Shown here piece after piece: positions 54,446-63,499 of a stretch of DNA of 64,000 nucleotides. The stretch is from Tolypothrix bouteillei VB521301 (GTDB lineage: Bacteria; Cyanobacteriota; Cyanobacteriia; Cyanobacteriales; Nostocaceae). Numbering within the stretch: the first letter of the stretch is position 1; every line of letters starts with the position of its first letter. A program made the translations under genes and the position numbers. The notes under the pieces were generated by a model. That model saw only the letters and a list, made by a program, of their open reading frames with translations. It did no database searches and was not told the origin of the DNA. Where the stretch lies: positions 4,064,452 to 4,128,451 of the forward strand of contig NZ_JHEG04000001.1 of the NCBI RefSeq assembly GCF_000760695.4. Reading direction: 5' to 3'.

Positions 54446-55217
54446 TCCTTTGCCTTTGAGCTTCGTAAAGCATTAACGCAGCACAGATCGCAACGTTTAA
54501 AGATTCTACACCGGGTTGTAAAGGTATTTTGACTTGTACATCTGCCATCGCAGTCAATTCTGTTGATAAACCAGCACCTTCGTTTCCTAACAAAATCAAA
54601 CTGGGTTTGCACCAGTCTACTTCCCAGTAAGTTAAAGACGCGTTTGGCAAGGTTGCGACAACTTGCATTCCTTCTTCTTGGCTTTGCTGTACTGTTGTTC
54701 TGAGATCCGGGCTAACTGCCGTTGCCAAGCGAAACCACTGTCCTGCAGAAGCACGTAACACTTTTGGATTATCTAAATCCACACTATCTTCACTCACCCA
54801 CAATCCCGATACACCAGCCGCAGCGGCAGTACGAATTATTGTACCTAAGTTGCCGGGATCTTGTATTGTTTCTAATGCTAACACGATATCGGTAAACGGA
54901 ACTTTCAGAGTGCGATCGCCTCTTTTTGCTGTTGCCACGATACCATCGGGTTGTACTGTAGTCGCGATCGCTTTTAAAACTTCTTCGCTGACAGTTTCTG
55001 CTCTTTCGCTGAGATTGCAAACTTGCTGCCATAGAGAAGAATTTGCTGCTTGCCATGCCGAAGTACAGCATACCACCTCTAGAGGATAATTCACGCTTAC
55101 AGCTTCTTCTACTAAATGCGTTCCCTCTATTAAAAATAGATCTTGCTTGTGCCTCTCCTTAGAAGAGTGAAGTTTGCGAATTTGCTTTACCAGAGTGTTT
55201 TGTAAACTAGTTAACAT
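54432..55217 (-). CDS. SpoU/TrmH-family RNA 2'-O-methyltransferase
   Basis: 261 residues. N-terminal substrate-binding domain (LVKQIRKLHSSKERHKQDLF), then the SPOUT knot with motif 1 IQDPGNLGTIIRTAAAAGV, motif 2 LILLGNEGAGLS and motif 3 IPLQPGVESLNVAICAALML. It methylates rRNA or tRNA ribose; the exact site is unknown. The first 22 codons and ~80 bp of upstream DNA are repeated three more times upstream as a 144-bp tandem array. Confidence 0.9.
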   Translation of the reverse strand: MLTSLQNTLVKQIRKLHSSKERHKQDLFLIEGTHLVEEAVSVNYPLEVVCCTSAWQAANSSLWQQVCNLSERAETVSEEVLKAIATTVQPDGIVATAKRGDRTLKVPFTDIVLALETIQDPGNLGTIIRTAAAAGVSGLWVSEDSVDLDNPKVLRASAGQWFRLATAVSPDLRTTVQQSQEEGMQVVATLPNASLTYWEVDWCKPSLILLGNEGAGLSTELTAMADVQVKIPLQPGVESLNVAICAALMLYEAQRQRNYKL

Positions 55218-55726
55218 AGAATGAATTATGAGTTATGAATGATGAATGTTGAACTTGCTATTCATAATTCATCATTCATCATTCATCATTTTTTGTCTCT
55301 CCTTAGAAGAGTGAAGTTTGCGAATTTGCTTTACCAGAGTGTTTTGTAAACTAGTTAACATAGAATGAATTATGAGTTATGAATGATGAATGTTGAACTT
55401 GCTATTCATAATTCATCATTCATCATTCATCATTTTTTGTCTCTCCTTAGAAGAGTGAAGTTTGCGAATTTGCTTTACCAGAGTGTTTTGTAAACTAGTT
55501 AACATAGAATGAATTATGAGTTATGAATGATGAATGTTGAACTTGCTATTCATAATTCATCATTCATCATTCATCATTTTTTGTCTCTCCTTAGAAGAGT
55601 GAAGTTTGCGAATTTGCTTTACCAGAGTGTTTTGTAAACTAGTTAACATAGAATGAATTATGAGTTATGAATGATGAATGTTGAACTTGCTATTCATAAT
55701 TCATCATTCATCATTCATCATTTTTT
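55153..55726. repeat. 144-bp tandem repeat, four copies, containing the methyltransferase gene start
   Basis: Copies start at 55153, 55297, 55441 and 55585 and look base-identical; the last is cut 2 bp short by the tRNA end. Each holds, on the minus strand, an upstream ATTATGA/GATGAAT hairpin region, the ATG and 22 codons. In copies 2-4 the frame runs on as QKMMNDE and stops, a 29-codon frame. Only copy 1 continues into the gene. Confidence 0.92.
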
Positions 55727-55727
55727 A

Positions 55728-55809
55728 TGCGGAACCCGGGACTTGAACCCGGAAGCCTTGCGGCACTAGAACCTGAATCTAGCGCGTCTGCCAATTCCGC
55801 CAGTTCCGC
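55728..55809 (-). tRNA. tRNA-Leu (CAG)
   Basis: 82 nt with discriminator A. Acceptor GCGGAAC/GTTCCGC pairs perfectly. The anticodon stem CTAGA/TCTAG encloses TTCAGGT (anticodon CAG). There is a long variable arm (TGCCGCAAGGCT) and T arm CCGGGTTCAAGTCCCGG. CCA is not encoded. The 144-bp array begins right after its 3' end. Confidence 0.93.
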
Positions 55810-56000
55810 GTGTATTTTTTGTGTTATTTTATTCACAAGTTTTCATTATCTCTCAATGATTTCCAATTGTCAACTAGGAAAATCTAAATTTTGCTACCGG
55901 CTACCCCCTATCCCCACTCCCCATTTTCAAGATAATAGTGGACAATCAGAATCTATCGTGTAGAATCGAAACCAACTTATATCGTATAAAATAGTTCTTT

Positions 56001-57395
56001 ATGGAGGGTAGGCTTATTATTCCTTCAAGCGGCTTACCAGATGCCAAATCTTCTGAAGCAGACTCCTCAGTCTTGCAAATACGGGGCGGGCATCGTTTGC
56101 ACGGTCATGTAAGAATTAGTGGGGCAAAAAATTCGGCACTAGTCATAATGGCCGGGGCTTTATTATGCTCTGGAGAATGTTATATTCGCAATGTGCCGCT
56201 ATTGACGGACGTTGCACGGATGGGTCAAGTTTTGTCAGCTTTGGGTGTTGGCTTGAAGCAAGATGGAGAAATCTTAGAGATTGATGCCAGAGAGATTACA
56301 ACATCTAAGGCTCCTTACGAACTGGTGACGCAATTAAGGGCAAGTTTTTTTGCGATCGGTCCAATTCTAGCAAGGTTGGGAGTAGCACAAGTTCCGTTAC
56401 CAGGGGGGTGTGCCATTGGAGCAAGACCTGTGGATCTCCATGTTCGAGGATTGCAAGCAATGGGGGCTGAAGTTCAGATCGAGCATGGTATTTGTAATGC
56501 TTATGTTCCTGGCAATAACAACCGATTGAGGGGAGCAAAGATCTATTTAGATATTCCTAGTGTGGGTGCAACAGAAACTTTAATGATGGCTGCAACTCTT
56601 GCAGATGGCGAAACTATCATTGAAAATGCTGCACGCGAACCGGAAGTGATCGATTTGGCAAACTTCTGTATTGCCATGGGAGCAAAAATACACGGTGCGG
56701 GAACCAGTACGATTACCATTGTTGGCGTACCCGAGCTGCATTCCACGGAGTATGATATTATTCCCGATCGCATTGAAGCAGGGACTTTTTTAGTAGCAGC
56801 AGCCATTACCCGTTCGGAACTTCTTCTATCGCCAGTCGTTCCAGAGCACCTCATTCCCGTGATGGCCAAACTTAAAGAGATCGGAGTCACGATTGTTGAG
56901 GAAGCCCCTAAATGCTTGCGGACTTTGCCAGCAGAGACTTTGAGGGCGGCTGATATCGAAACTCTACCCCATCCCGGCTTCCCAACAGATATGCAAGCAC
57001 CTTTTATGGCATTGCTAACATTGGCTGAAGGGGATAGTGTAATTAATGAATCCGTGTTTGAGAATCGTTTGCGTCATGCTTCGGAGTTAAATCGCTTGGG
57101 GGCTGACATTCGCGTTAAGGGGAACACAGCATTTGTTCGAGGAGTTCCCGTGCTTTCAGGCGCACCAGTACTCGGTACGGATTTGCGAGCATCAGCAGCG
57201 TTAGTCATCGCCGGACTCGCCGCACAAGGAAAAACTGTCGTTCAAGGATTGCGTTACTTGGATCGGGGTTATGACAGGCTCGATATGAAATTACAGCAAG
57301 TGGGTGCTAAAGTAGAGCGTTTACCTGCGGTTCCAGATACGAATGCAGAAGAAACCTCTAGGGTTGTTAATCCTCAAGAGTCGGCGGCGGTTTAA
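56001..57395 (+). CDS. murA: UDP-N-acetylglucosamine 1-carboxyvinyltransferase
   Basis: 464 residues. It transfers enolpyruvate from PEP to UDP-GlcNAc, the first committed step of peptidoglycan synthesis. The start has K43-N44 (SGAKNSAL), the active-site cysteine C137 in [14 protein letters not shown] (the fosfomycin target residue), and [15 protein letters not shown]. The N-terminal ~25 residues are an extension compared with E. coli MurA. The start is the first ATG; no strong ribosome site is seen. Confidence 0.95.
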   Translation: MEGRLIIPSSGLPDAKSSEADSSVLQIRGGHRLHGHVRISGAKNSALVIMAGALLCSGECYIRNVPLLTDVARMGQVLSALGVGLKQDGEILEIDAREITTSKAPYELVTQLRASFFAIGPILARLGVAQVPLPGGCAIGARPVDLHVRGLQAMGAEVQIEHGICNAYVPGNNNRLRGAKIYLDIPSVGATETLMMAATLADGETIIENAAREPEVIDLANFCIAMGAKIHGAGTSTITIVGVPELHSTEYDIIPDRIEAGTFLVAAAITRSELLLSPVVPEHLIPVMAKLKEIGVTIVEEAPKCLRTLPAETLRAADIETLPHPGFPTDMQAPFMALLTLAEGDSVINESVFENRLRHASELNRLGADIRVKGNTAFVRGVPVLSGAPVLGTDLRASAALVIAGLAAQGKTVVQGLRYLDRGYDRLDMKLQQVGAKVERLPAVPDTNAEETSRVVNPQESAAV

Positions 57396-57419
57396 ATCAG
57401 GTTGAGAGAGAGTATCCCT

Positions 57420-57790
57420 GTTTTGTAAAAATACCTGGCGAATAGAATTCGCGCCTATACAACCGAAGTCCGCCTCCCGTGCGGACTAATTACAGCCTGC
57501 ATAGTGCTTCTTCCCATCTCGTTCCCAGGCTCCGCCTGGGAATGACTTGTAGGAGGCTCCGCCTCCCATGCGGACTAAAATGTCTTCCTTATCTTCAAAA
57601 GATCGAATTTGAAGTAATTCAAGAATTTCCTCAAGAGTTTCATCAGAAGTTGTTTCAAGTTGTTGAATAGCAAACTCCTTTGTTTGATATGTTGAGCGAG
57701 AATATCAGCTCCGTTCATACATCTTAAACTCTCTCCCTTATCTCCCTTATCTCCCTTGTCTCCCTTGTCTTCATAAAAAGCTATACTAAC
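57420..57790. repeat. Repeat-rich intergenic region
   Basis: It holds a copy of the TATACAACCGAAGTCCGC/GCGGACT repeat (57453-57486), two palindromes (CCCAGGCTCCGCCTGGG at 57526-57542, and GGAGGCTCCGCCTCC near 57553-57567), and CTCCCTTAT/CTCCCTTGT tandem units (57727-57771). No convincing gene. On the minus strand 57590-57660 a short Leu/Glu-rich frame without a proper start may be a decayed antitoxin. Confidence 0.6.
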
Positions 57791-57817
57791 AATGGTAAGG
57801 TCAAAAACACTTTCACC

Positions 57818-58693
57818 ATGTTACTCCCCAAAACTCAATTGATTGGTCTCAAAGCTGATTCCTTTCGCCATCCACTCGATCTGGAGGCAACTCAAGCACT
57901 GAAGCAGATCCCTGGTGTCGATATGATAGTACGGAGTATCTTGGGACCTCTGGCGGAGCAGGTGTTTTATGTAGAAAATATTGCATCAAGTGTTCTGGTT
58001 GGTGAAAAACAACTGCCTCACTTACACCAGTTGTTGCTAGACGCTTGCAAAATATTAGATATAGAGCCACCTCAGTTGTATGTGAGACAGCATCCCGCGC
58101 CTAACGCTTACACCTTTGCCATGCGGGGGAAACAGCCGTTTATTGTGGTGCATACTTCTTTGATTGATATGCTCGAACCCGAAGAAATTCAGGCGGTGAT
58201 TGCTCATGAGTTGGGACATCTCAAGTGCGACCACAGTGTTTACTTGACTCCAGTGAATATATTGATATTGGCAGCAGCAGTGGTGCCAAATGTTGGATCT
58301 TTTTTGGCTCAGGCAATACAAGCACAGCTTTTGGAATGGATACGCTGTGCTGAGTTTACTTGCGATCGCGCCGCGTTGTTGGCAACTCAAAATCCTAGGG
58401 TCGTGATGTCGGTGTTGATGAAACTTGCAGGTGGTTCGCCGACTCTAGCACCGCAGCTTAACCTGGATGCTTTCATTGCCCAAGCTCGTGCTTATGATGA
58501 GATTAGCAAGACAGAGTTGGGTGAAATGGTGAAAGCTACCCGGACATCTCAGTTAACTCATCCGGTACCCGTACTGAGAGCTAGAGAGATCGATCGCTGG
58601 GCAAGCAGCAAAGAATATCAAAAGTTGTTGCAAAATCAAAAAATAGGTTATAATAGTGAAGTTGCTACCAAGGGCGAGTGGCGAAACTGGTAG
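57818..58693 (+). CDS. M48-family zinc metallopeptidase
   Basis: 291 residues. The zinc motif HELGH (130-134) and third ligand E179 (CAEFTCDRAALL) are intact. Hydrophobic stretches flank them (NILILAAAVVPNVGSFLAQA), so it is membrane-linked, in the HtpX/Ste24-like group that handles membrane or envelope proteins. The last seven codons (GEWRNW and stop TAG) lie inside the following tRNA-Leu gene, and the tRNA promoter lies inside the protease coding sequence. Confidence 0.88.
   Translation: MLLPKTQLIGLKADSFRHPLDLEATQALKQIPGVDMIVRSILGPLAEQVFYVENIASSVLVGEKQLPHLHQLLLDACKILDIEPPQLYVRQHPAPNAYTFAMRGKQPFIVVHTSLIDMLEPEEIQAVIAHELGHLKCDHSVYLTPVNILILAAAVVPNVGSFLAQAIQAQLLEWIRCAEFTCDRAALLATQNPRVVMSVLMKLAGGSPTLAPQLNLDAFIAQARAYDEISKTELGEMVKATRTSQLTHPVPVLRAREIDRWASSKEYQKLLQNQKIGYNSEVATKGEWRNW
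58625..58654 (+). promoter_or_regulatory. Promoter of tRNA-Leu(CAA), inside the M48 coding sequence
   Basis: TTGTTG (58625-58630) and a perfect TATAAT (58649-58654) with 18-nt spacing. The tRNA 5' end is 17 nt after the -10 box. Confidence 0.6.
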
Positions 58694-58755
58694 ACGCACC
58701 ACACTCAAAATGTGGCGACCTTGCGGTCATAGGAGTTCGATTCTCCTCTTGCCCA
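58672..58755 (+). tRNA. tRNA-Leu (CAA)
   Basis: 84 nt with discriminator A. Acceptor GGGCGAG/CTTGCCC pairs with a G-U. The anticodon stem CCACA/TGTGG encloses CTCAAAA (anticodon CAA). Long variable arm GACCTTGCGGTC; T arm GGAGTTCGATTCTCC. CCA is not encoded. Its first 22 nt overlap the 3' end of the M48 gene. Confidence 0.93.
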
Positions 58756-59800
58756 TTAGATCGGGAAACAAAAATTAGTTTTCAGAAGGATTAGGGAGGC
58801 TTAGCTTCACCCGCTGTATTTTGGTTAAAATCTTTGATGAAAATCACCCTTATTTACACAAGACTGCACGGTTTATACTGTGGAATCTATGTTTTTGTAG
58901 GTAGTAGGGGTGGGTTATGCCCGGATTTGAATGGGGTTGGTAGTTCCCATCTCGCGCCGTTAGGTTAATTTCTTGATAAAAAATTACCTGAAAGTTTATA
59001 CAAATCGATGTATGGCAAAGTTAACATACATAATTACAGCCGATTTTAGCTGAATAAACCACACCTTTTGCAAGGGCGCAATGCTTGTGCCCTTGGAAGC
59101 ACGGTCATTTACCAAAAAATGGCTGCAAGTAGCGATCGCAAACTATCTCACAAGGACGAATCAATCTTTTGTCTCCTTTAGCATAGCAGCCCTCTGCTTT
59201 TTCAAGCAAGTTGATGTATAGGAAATGAGAATAGTGTATCGGAAGGAAAAATTGGACTGGGAACTCCACCAGAAACTGAACCAACCCTTTTCTGTTGAAC
59301 CAAATTTCCATTAGATATCTTTATAACTTCTTCTTTTGGATTTCTACCTATATGTCCGGATAACCGAAACACATAGCGAATACTGATAGTAAGTGTAAAT
59401 TTTTGATGAAGCAATGTGCGTTTTCTTTTGTCAAAACACTTTATAAGTAAAGAAGAGAAACTGCGATCGCCTGTGGCAGATGCTCCGTGCATCGCACTTT
59501 TTATGTACTTAAAAGATGTGATTTTAAGGATCTTTCACGTCTATTTCTAGATTTATATCCAGGATATTTTCTAGAAAAAAAGTAATGCTTTTCGTCTACA
59601 GCAAGGCTCTCTTTGGATAAGAAATGGTAAAAATATGCACGACTTTAATATTCATTCTTATTTATGTTTTTGGGAGCGCAATTTGACGGTAGAAGGACAG
59701 CGAATTATAATTTATATAGATACTGAAAACGAAAGACAAATGTATATGTAGCAGTCAAGGTTTATTTTCTGAGTTTTGTTTCATATTTCTTGAAGTCAAG
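58756..59800. other. Long non-coding region
   Basis: About 1 kb without a supportable gene. It contains a hairpin CAAGGGCGCA/TGTGCCCTTG (59071-59095), a common type of intergenic palindrome. Short minus-strand frames between 59105 and 59492 have no family resemblance or ribosome site. Confidence 0.5.
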
Positions 59801-59809
59801 GTGATAGGT

Positions 59810-60076
59810 ATGCGATTGAAAAGGTGGGAGTCTCCACGACGAGAAGGTAGGAATGACAAAGGTAGAGGTGGGTCTGCAAGGCAGCGACAACTGAAGAAGC
59901 AACAGCAAATGCTTCGCAAAAAACTCAAAGAAGGCGAGCGATCGCCTAAGAGCAAGCTAGATAACAGTAAGAATAAAAAAAAGGGGGGAAGAAAGCTTAA
60001 TCTTCCCCCCTTTTTTTTGACAAAAACAAAATGTATCTGTCGTTTGGTAAACAACAGCAGTTGTATGCAGAACTAA
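59810..60076 (+). CDS. Very basic small protein, doubtful
   Basis: About 88 residues, with an Arg/Lys/Gln-rich first half (MRLKRWESPRREGRNDKG, RQRQLKKQQQMLRKKLKEGE). AAGGTG precedes ATG 59810 by 6 nt, which favours translation. However, a strong terminator (59975-60018) lies in the second half of the frame, so most transcripts would end before the stop codon. Either the frame is spurious or the terminator works with a truncated message. Confidence 0.3.
   Translation: MRLKRWESPRREGRNDKGRGGSARQRQLKKQQQMLRKKLKEGERSPKSKLDNSKNKKKGGRKLNLPPFFLTKTKCICRLVNNSSCMQN
59975..60018 (+). terminator. Strong intrinsic terminator
   Basis: A run of A, then GGGGGGAAGA (59983-59992), an 8-nt loop, TCTTCCCCCC (60001-60010) and eight T. 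The A/T tails pair as well, so it can act in both directions. Confidence 0.8.
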
Positions 60077-60501
60077 CAAAATTTGGCTAGATATATTGAT
60101 TATTTTATGAAAAAAGTATACTAGTTGACAGTTATTTCTTAAAAATTGAAGCGTTAGAATTAAATATTTTTCTTTTTCAGAATTTTGATTTTGATTGTTA
60201 CTTTTCTACCTTTTTATCTAATTTATGAAATTAATTTAAAGCAATTATAAATTTATTGTAAAGTTGTCCGTAGAAATGCTAATTTGGCATCTTTTTAGAG
60301 TAGATTGCTATAGAGGCTCAGATAAACAAATTACTACCAGGGAAGTTAGAGATTTACTGAACAAGCTGCTGCATCTCCATGTGTTAACTTTTGACCTAGA
60401 TATAAGCCTTAAAGATAGACTGCGATAACATCACTAGCTATCTTCAGTCTTACGAAGGGTCGAGTTCCTGTTAATATTCTGTTGGACACAAGGAGTGACT
60501 T
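60077..60501. other. Intergenic region upstream of the polysaccharide locus
   Basis: AT-rich with no gene or repeat. The promoter for the WecG-type gene should be here; none could be assigned firmly. Confidence 0.4.
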
Positions 60502-61323
60502 ATGGTAGGAGGAGCTTTTCGGCCTACTCAAAAAGTGTTAGATTTTCCTATTACTGCCTTGCGCTTTAACGATCAGATGCAGACAATACTTAAGTGGGCT
60601 AAAGCTCGCGAAAGCAAAACTGTATGTGTTGCCAATGTCCATATGCTGATGGAGGCTTATTGGAATCCAGACTTTGGAACTGTATTGCAGAACGCAGATT
60701 TAGTGACTCCTGACGGTATGCCTCTTGTATGGATGATGAAGCTTTTAGGGGCGCGTTATCAGGACCGTGTTGCAGGGATGGACATATTGTTAGCTGTGTG
60801 CGAGTTGGCTCAAAAGCAAAATGTCAGTGTTTTCTTTGTAGGCTCTCAGACAGAGATTCTTTCTCGTATGAGAAACAGATTGGAGACAGAATTTCCCAGT
60901 CTGAAAATAGCAGCTATGGAACCTTTGCCCTTCCGTCCCATGACTCCTGCTGAAGACGAAGCACTGGTTGACAAGATTAACTCGAGTGGTGCAGGAATAG
61001 TGTTTGTGTCTTTGGGGTGTCCAAAGCAAGAGAATTGGATGGCTCAGCATAAAGATAGAATCAAAGCCGTCATGATTGGTTTAGGGGGTGTTTTCCCTGT
61101 CTATGCAGGGCTTCATAAAAGAGCACCTCGCATGGTAAGAGATTTGGGTTTTGAATGGCTCTACCGATTGCTGCAAGAACCCCACCGCCTTTGGAATCGT
61201 TATACAACAACTATTCCACCGTTTGTGTGGCTGGCTTTTAAGCAACTATTGGCATCACCCTCTGTTATCAGTACACCATTACATATCCGCGAACGGTATT
61301 TGGGGTGGAAGATAGTGGATTAG
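60502..61323 (+). CDS. WecG/TagA/CpsF-family glycosyltransferase
   Basis: 273 residues of the GT26 family. Marks: VANVHMLMEAYWNPDF, the catalytic-Asp region LVTPDGMPLVWMMKLLG, VFFVGSQTEIL, and the C-terminal VFVSLGCPKQENWMAQHKD ... GVFPVYAGLHKRAPR. Enzymes of this family add N-acetylmannosaminuronic acid, ManNAc or similar sugars to a lipid-linked acceptor at the membrane. It opens a surface-polysaccharide region ending in an ABC exporter. Confidence 0.9.
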   Translation: MVGGAFRPTQKVLDFPITALRFNDQMQTILKWAKARESKTVCVANVHMLMEAYWNPDFGTVLQNADLVTPDGMPLVWMMKLLGARYQDRVAGMDILLAVCELAQKQNVSVFFVGSQTEILSRMRNRLETEFPSLKIAAMEPLPFRPMTPAEDEALVDKINSSGAGIVFVSLGCPKQENWMAQHKDRIKAVMIGLGGVFPVYAGLHKRAPRMVRDLGFEWLYRLLQEPHRLWNRYTTTIPPFVWLAFKQLLASPSVISTPLHIRERYLGWKIVD

Positions 61324-61346
61324 TAGATTGGTGACGATGGTGACTT

Positions 61347-61372
61347 AGGGGCTTCAAGCCCCTCTCTAATTT
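61347..61372 (+). terminator. Hairpin after the glycosyltransferase gene
   Basis: AGGGGCT (61347-61353), loop TCA, AGCCCCT (61357-61363), then CTCTAATTTTT. A plausible terminator 24 bp after the stop. Confidence 0.6.
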
Positions 61373-61404
61373 TTAGGAGAATATCCCGAACATTAGAAAA
61401 ATCT

Positions 61405-62338
61405 CTTGAAAGGACAGGAGCTATTGAGGACGTCACAATTAACTCTTCAAGTACTGAAGGTATTGCAGGCATTTCCATGCACCGCTTTGCTCCCGGTCCT
61501 GCACTCATTAAAAATGTCTCTATCGTTGGATTTCATTATGGAATTAGCATAGGACAATATGAGTACCACATAACATTGGAAGATATCTTGCTGAAACAAC
61601 AGCGCGTTGCAGGAAGAAAGAATGACAAGAATACTCTTAGCATAAGGGCGCTAAAAAGTACTAATGATGTTCCCGTCATATCTGTACATAGTTCTTATGG
61701 ATTTGTGATTGTGGCTGACTCCTACCTTAACGGGGAAACTGAAGCCAGAAAAAACGGTGTTGGTGTGCAGAGTGCTGGAAGATTATTCATAAAAAATGTA
61801 AGTGTAAAGAATTATGCCACTGCAGTACAGTATCCCACTCCTCTAAGAAATCCCTTGCTATTCGCCATTGTGATTTTTCATCGCACACTAACACAACTGC
61901 TGGCACGGGCGACCTCTTCATTGAGGATGTTATTGCAAAACTCTCAAGTCTCCATCCTCAGAATGTTTGGGCACGTCAACTTAATAGTGAATGTCAGAAT
62001 CCACAACTTCGTAACGTGGGCGGCAAAGTCTAGATCTTTGCTATGAAGACTGAAGATGCTTATACAGTGCTTGAAGCTTCCAAAGGAAGTCAAACAGAGA
62101 TTCTTGGTTGAGTATTTCGTCCCAATCAGGATGCACCAGCTAATACACTTGTTGCGATAATTCGTGACTTTTAGGTGTCGCTTGCATATAGGATAGCAGG
62201 GCAAGCGGCTCGAATCGATTTGATTATCCACTTCACATTAGAGAAGAGCGAGCAGGAACTGTAAAGGAACTATCCCTCGCACAGCTCTCGTCGATGGGTA
62301 TTGGTCAAACTGTTCCACTATACAACAGTATCAAATAG
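61405..62338 (+). pseudogene. Pectate-lyase/GH28-like beta-helix protein, decayed
   Basis: Fragments of one family are spread over different frames. Frame A (to ~61850): DVTINSSSTEGIAGISMHRF, APGPALIKNVSIVGFHYGIS, EYHITLEDILLKQQRVAG. After a frameshift near 61850-61880, frame B gives GDLFIEDVIAKL, PQNVWARQLNSE, then a TAG inside GGKV-stop-IFAMKTEDAY, TVLEASKGSQTEILG and a TGA. A further fragment ends HIREERAGTVKELSLAQLSS ... VPLYNSIK. The right-handed beta-helix gene is thus dead by frameshifts and two stops, and its 5' part is missing. Confidence 0.8.
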
Positions 62339-62656
62339 CGGCATCTTAGATATTTGTTTTCCTCATGATAATACTTGTCTTAAAAAGTTTATAAAGTACT
62401 TCTACGGTTTTAAGCCTATAGAGCAGTGCTCTTAAGAAGACTTGATACACTTACATTACAATTCTCGTTTAAATAATAGCTTTTTTTTTAAAGATCGGAT
62501 AAAAACCTCAGTAAAGATACAGATATGTCCTGATATTAAGATTGAGCAATGAAGAAAATAAAAGAATAATAAAGACAGTGTTTTTTTGGGGGACTTAAGT
62601 ACATGCACTGTAAGCGATCGCAAGTTGTCTAATTGATGCAACATACGGATAAGTAG
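62339..62656. other. Intergenic region upstream of the ABC exporter genes
   Basis: AT-rich with no coding frame supported. Likely promoter region for the permease/ATPase pair. Confidence 0.4.
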
Positions 62657-63484
62657 ATGAACAGCAAAGAACTCATTATTGAGGCGGGTCGAACCGAAAG
62701 ACAATATTGGAAAGACTTGTGGACATACCGGGAACTTTTCTACTTCCTGGCATGGCGTGATATTTTAGTCCGCTACAAGCAGACTGCGATCGGACTTGCT
62801 TGGGCCTTGATTCGACCATTTTTGACGATGGTTGTCTTTACAGTTGTGTTTAGCGTTGTTGCGAAGTTACCCTCCGAGGGAGACACACCTTACCCAATTT
62901 TGGTGTTTTCAGCACAGTTGCCTTGGCAGTTTTTCTCTGGTGCGCTTAGTGAGTGTAGCAACAGCTTAATTAATAACGCTAACTTGGTTTCTAAAGTCTA
63001 CTTTCCTCGATTGATCGTGCCGACAAGTGCAGTGATTGTTAGTTTTGTAGATTTTATGATTTCCGGTATGATCCTACTGGGGCTGATGGCATGGTACAAC
63101 TTTGTTCCAGAGTGGCGTATTTTAACTCTACCAATATTTATTTTGATTGCATTTGCAGCAGCAGTAGGTGCAGGATTGTGGTTGGCAGCGTTGAATGTGG
63201 AGTACCGAGATTTTCGCTTTATTGTGCCGTTTATTGTTCAGTTTGGGCTGTATATCTCTCCCGTAGGATTTAGCAGCAACGTTGTACCGGAAGAATGGCG
63301 GTTGCTCTATTCTTTGAACCCGATGGTTGGGGTCATTGATGGTTTTCGGTGGGCGATTTTGGGAGGAACATCAAGAATTTATGTGCCGGGATTTGTGCTG
63401 TCTCTAGGGGTAGTTGTTGCGGTATTTGTGAGCGGGATTTGGTATTTCCGCAAAACGGAACGTAAATTTGCTGATATAATTTAG
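62657..63484 (+). CDS. ABC-2 type polysaccharide export permease (Wzm-like)
   Basis: 275 residues with six membrane helices. The N-terminal cytoplasmic segment YRELFYFLAWRDILVRYKQT and the ISPVGFSSNVVPEEWRLLYSLNPMVGVIDGFRWA region are typical of O-antigen/teichoic-acid exporters, which move lipid-linked glycans across the inner membrane. The ATPase gene starts 15 bp downstream, so they form one operon. Confidence 0.92.
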   Translation: MNSKELIIEAGRTERQYWKDLWTYRELFYFLAWRDILVRYKQTAIGLAWALIRPFLTMVVFTVVFSVVAKLPSEGDTPYPILVFSAQLPWQFFSGALSECSNSLINNANLVSKVYFPRLIVPTSAVIVSFVDFMISGMILLGLMAWYNFVPEWRILTLPIFILIAFAAAVGAGLWLAALNVEYRDFRFIVPFIVQFGLYISPVGFSSNVVPEEWRLLYSLNPMVGVIDGFRWAILGGTSRIYVPGFVLSLGVVVAVFVSGIWYFRKTERKFADII

Positions 63485-63499
63485 CGAGGAGTGAGCTAA

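Noticed and set aside
55153..55726. Possible CRISPR array from regular 144-bp spacing
   Set aside because: The whole 144-bp unit is identical, with no variable spacers; it is a plain tandem duplication.
55727..55963. 78-codon plus-strand frame
   Set aside because: It is the reverse complement of tRNA-Leu(CAG) plus intergenic DNA.
57479..57670. 63-codon plus-strand frame after murA
   Set aside because: Its first half is translated palindromic repeat, and the second half is antisense to a more plausible (but start-less) minus-strand remnant.
59105..59492. Two overlapping minus-strand frames
   Set aside because: No ribosome site, different frames covering the same bases, and no recognisable domain.
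62456..62704. Minus-strand frame upstream of the exporter permease
   Set aside because: Overlaps the permease start on the other strand; Leu/Phe/Lys-rich translation of AT-rich DNA.
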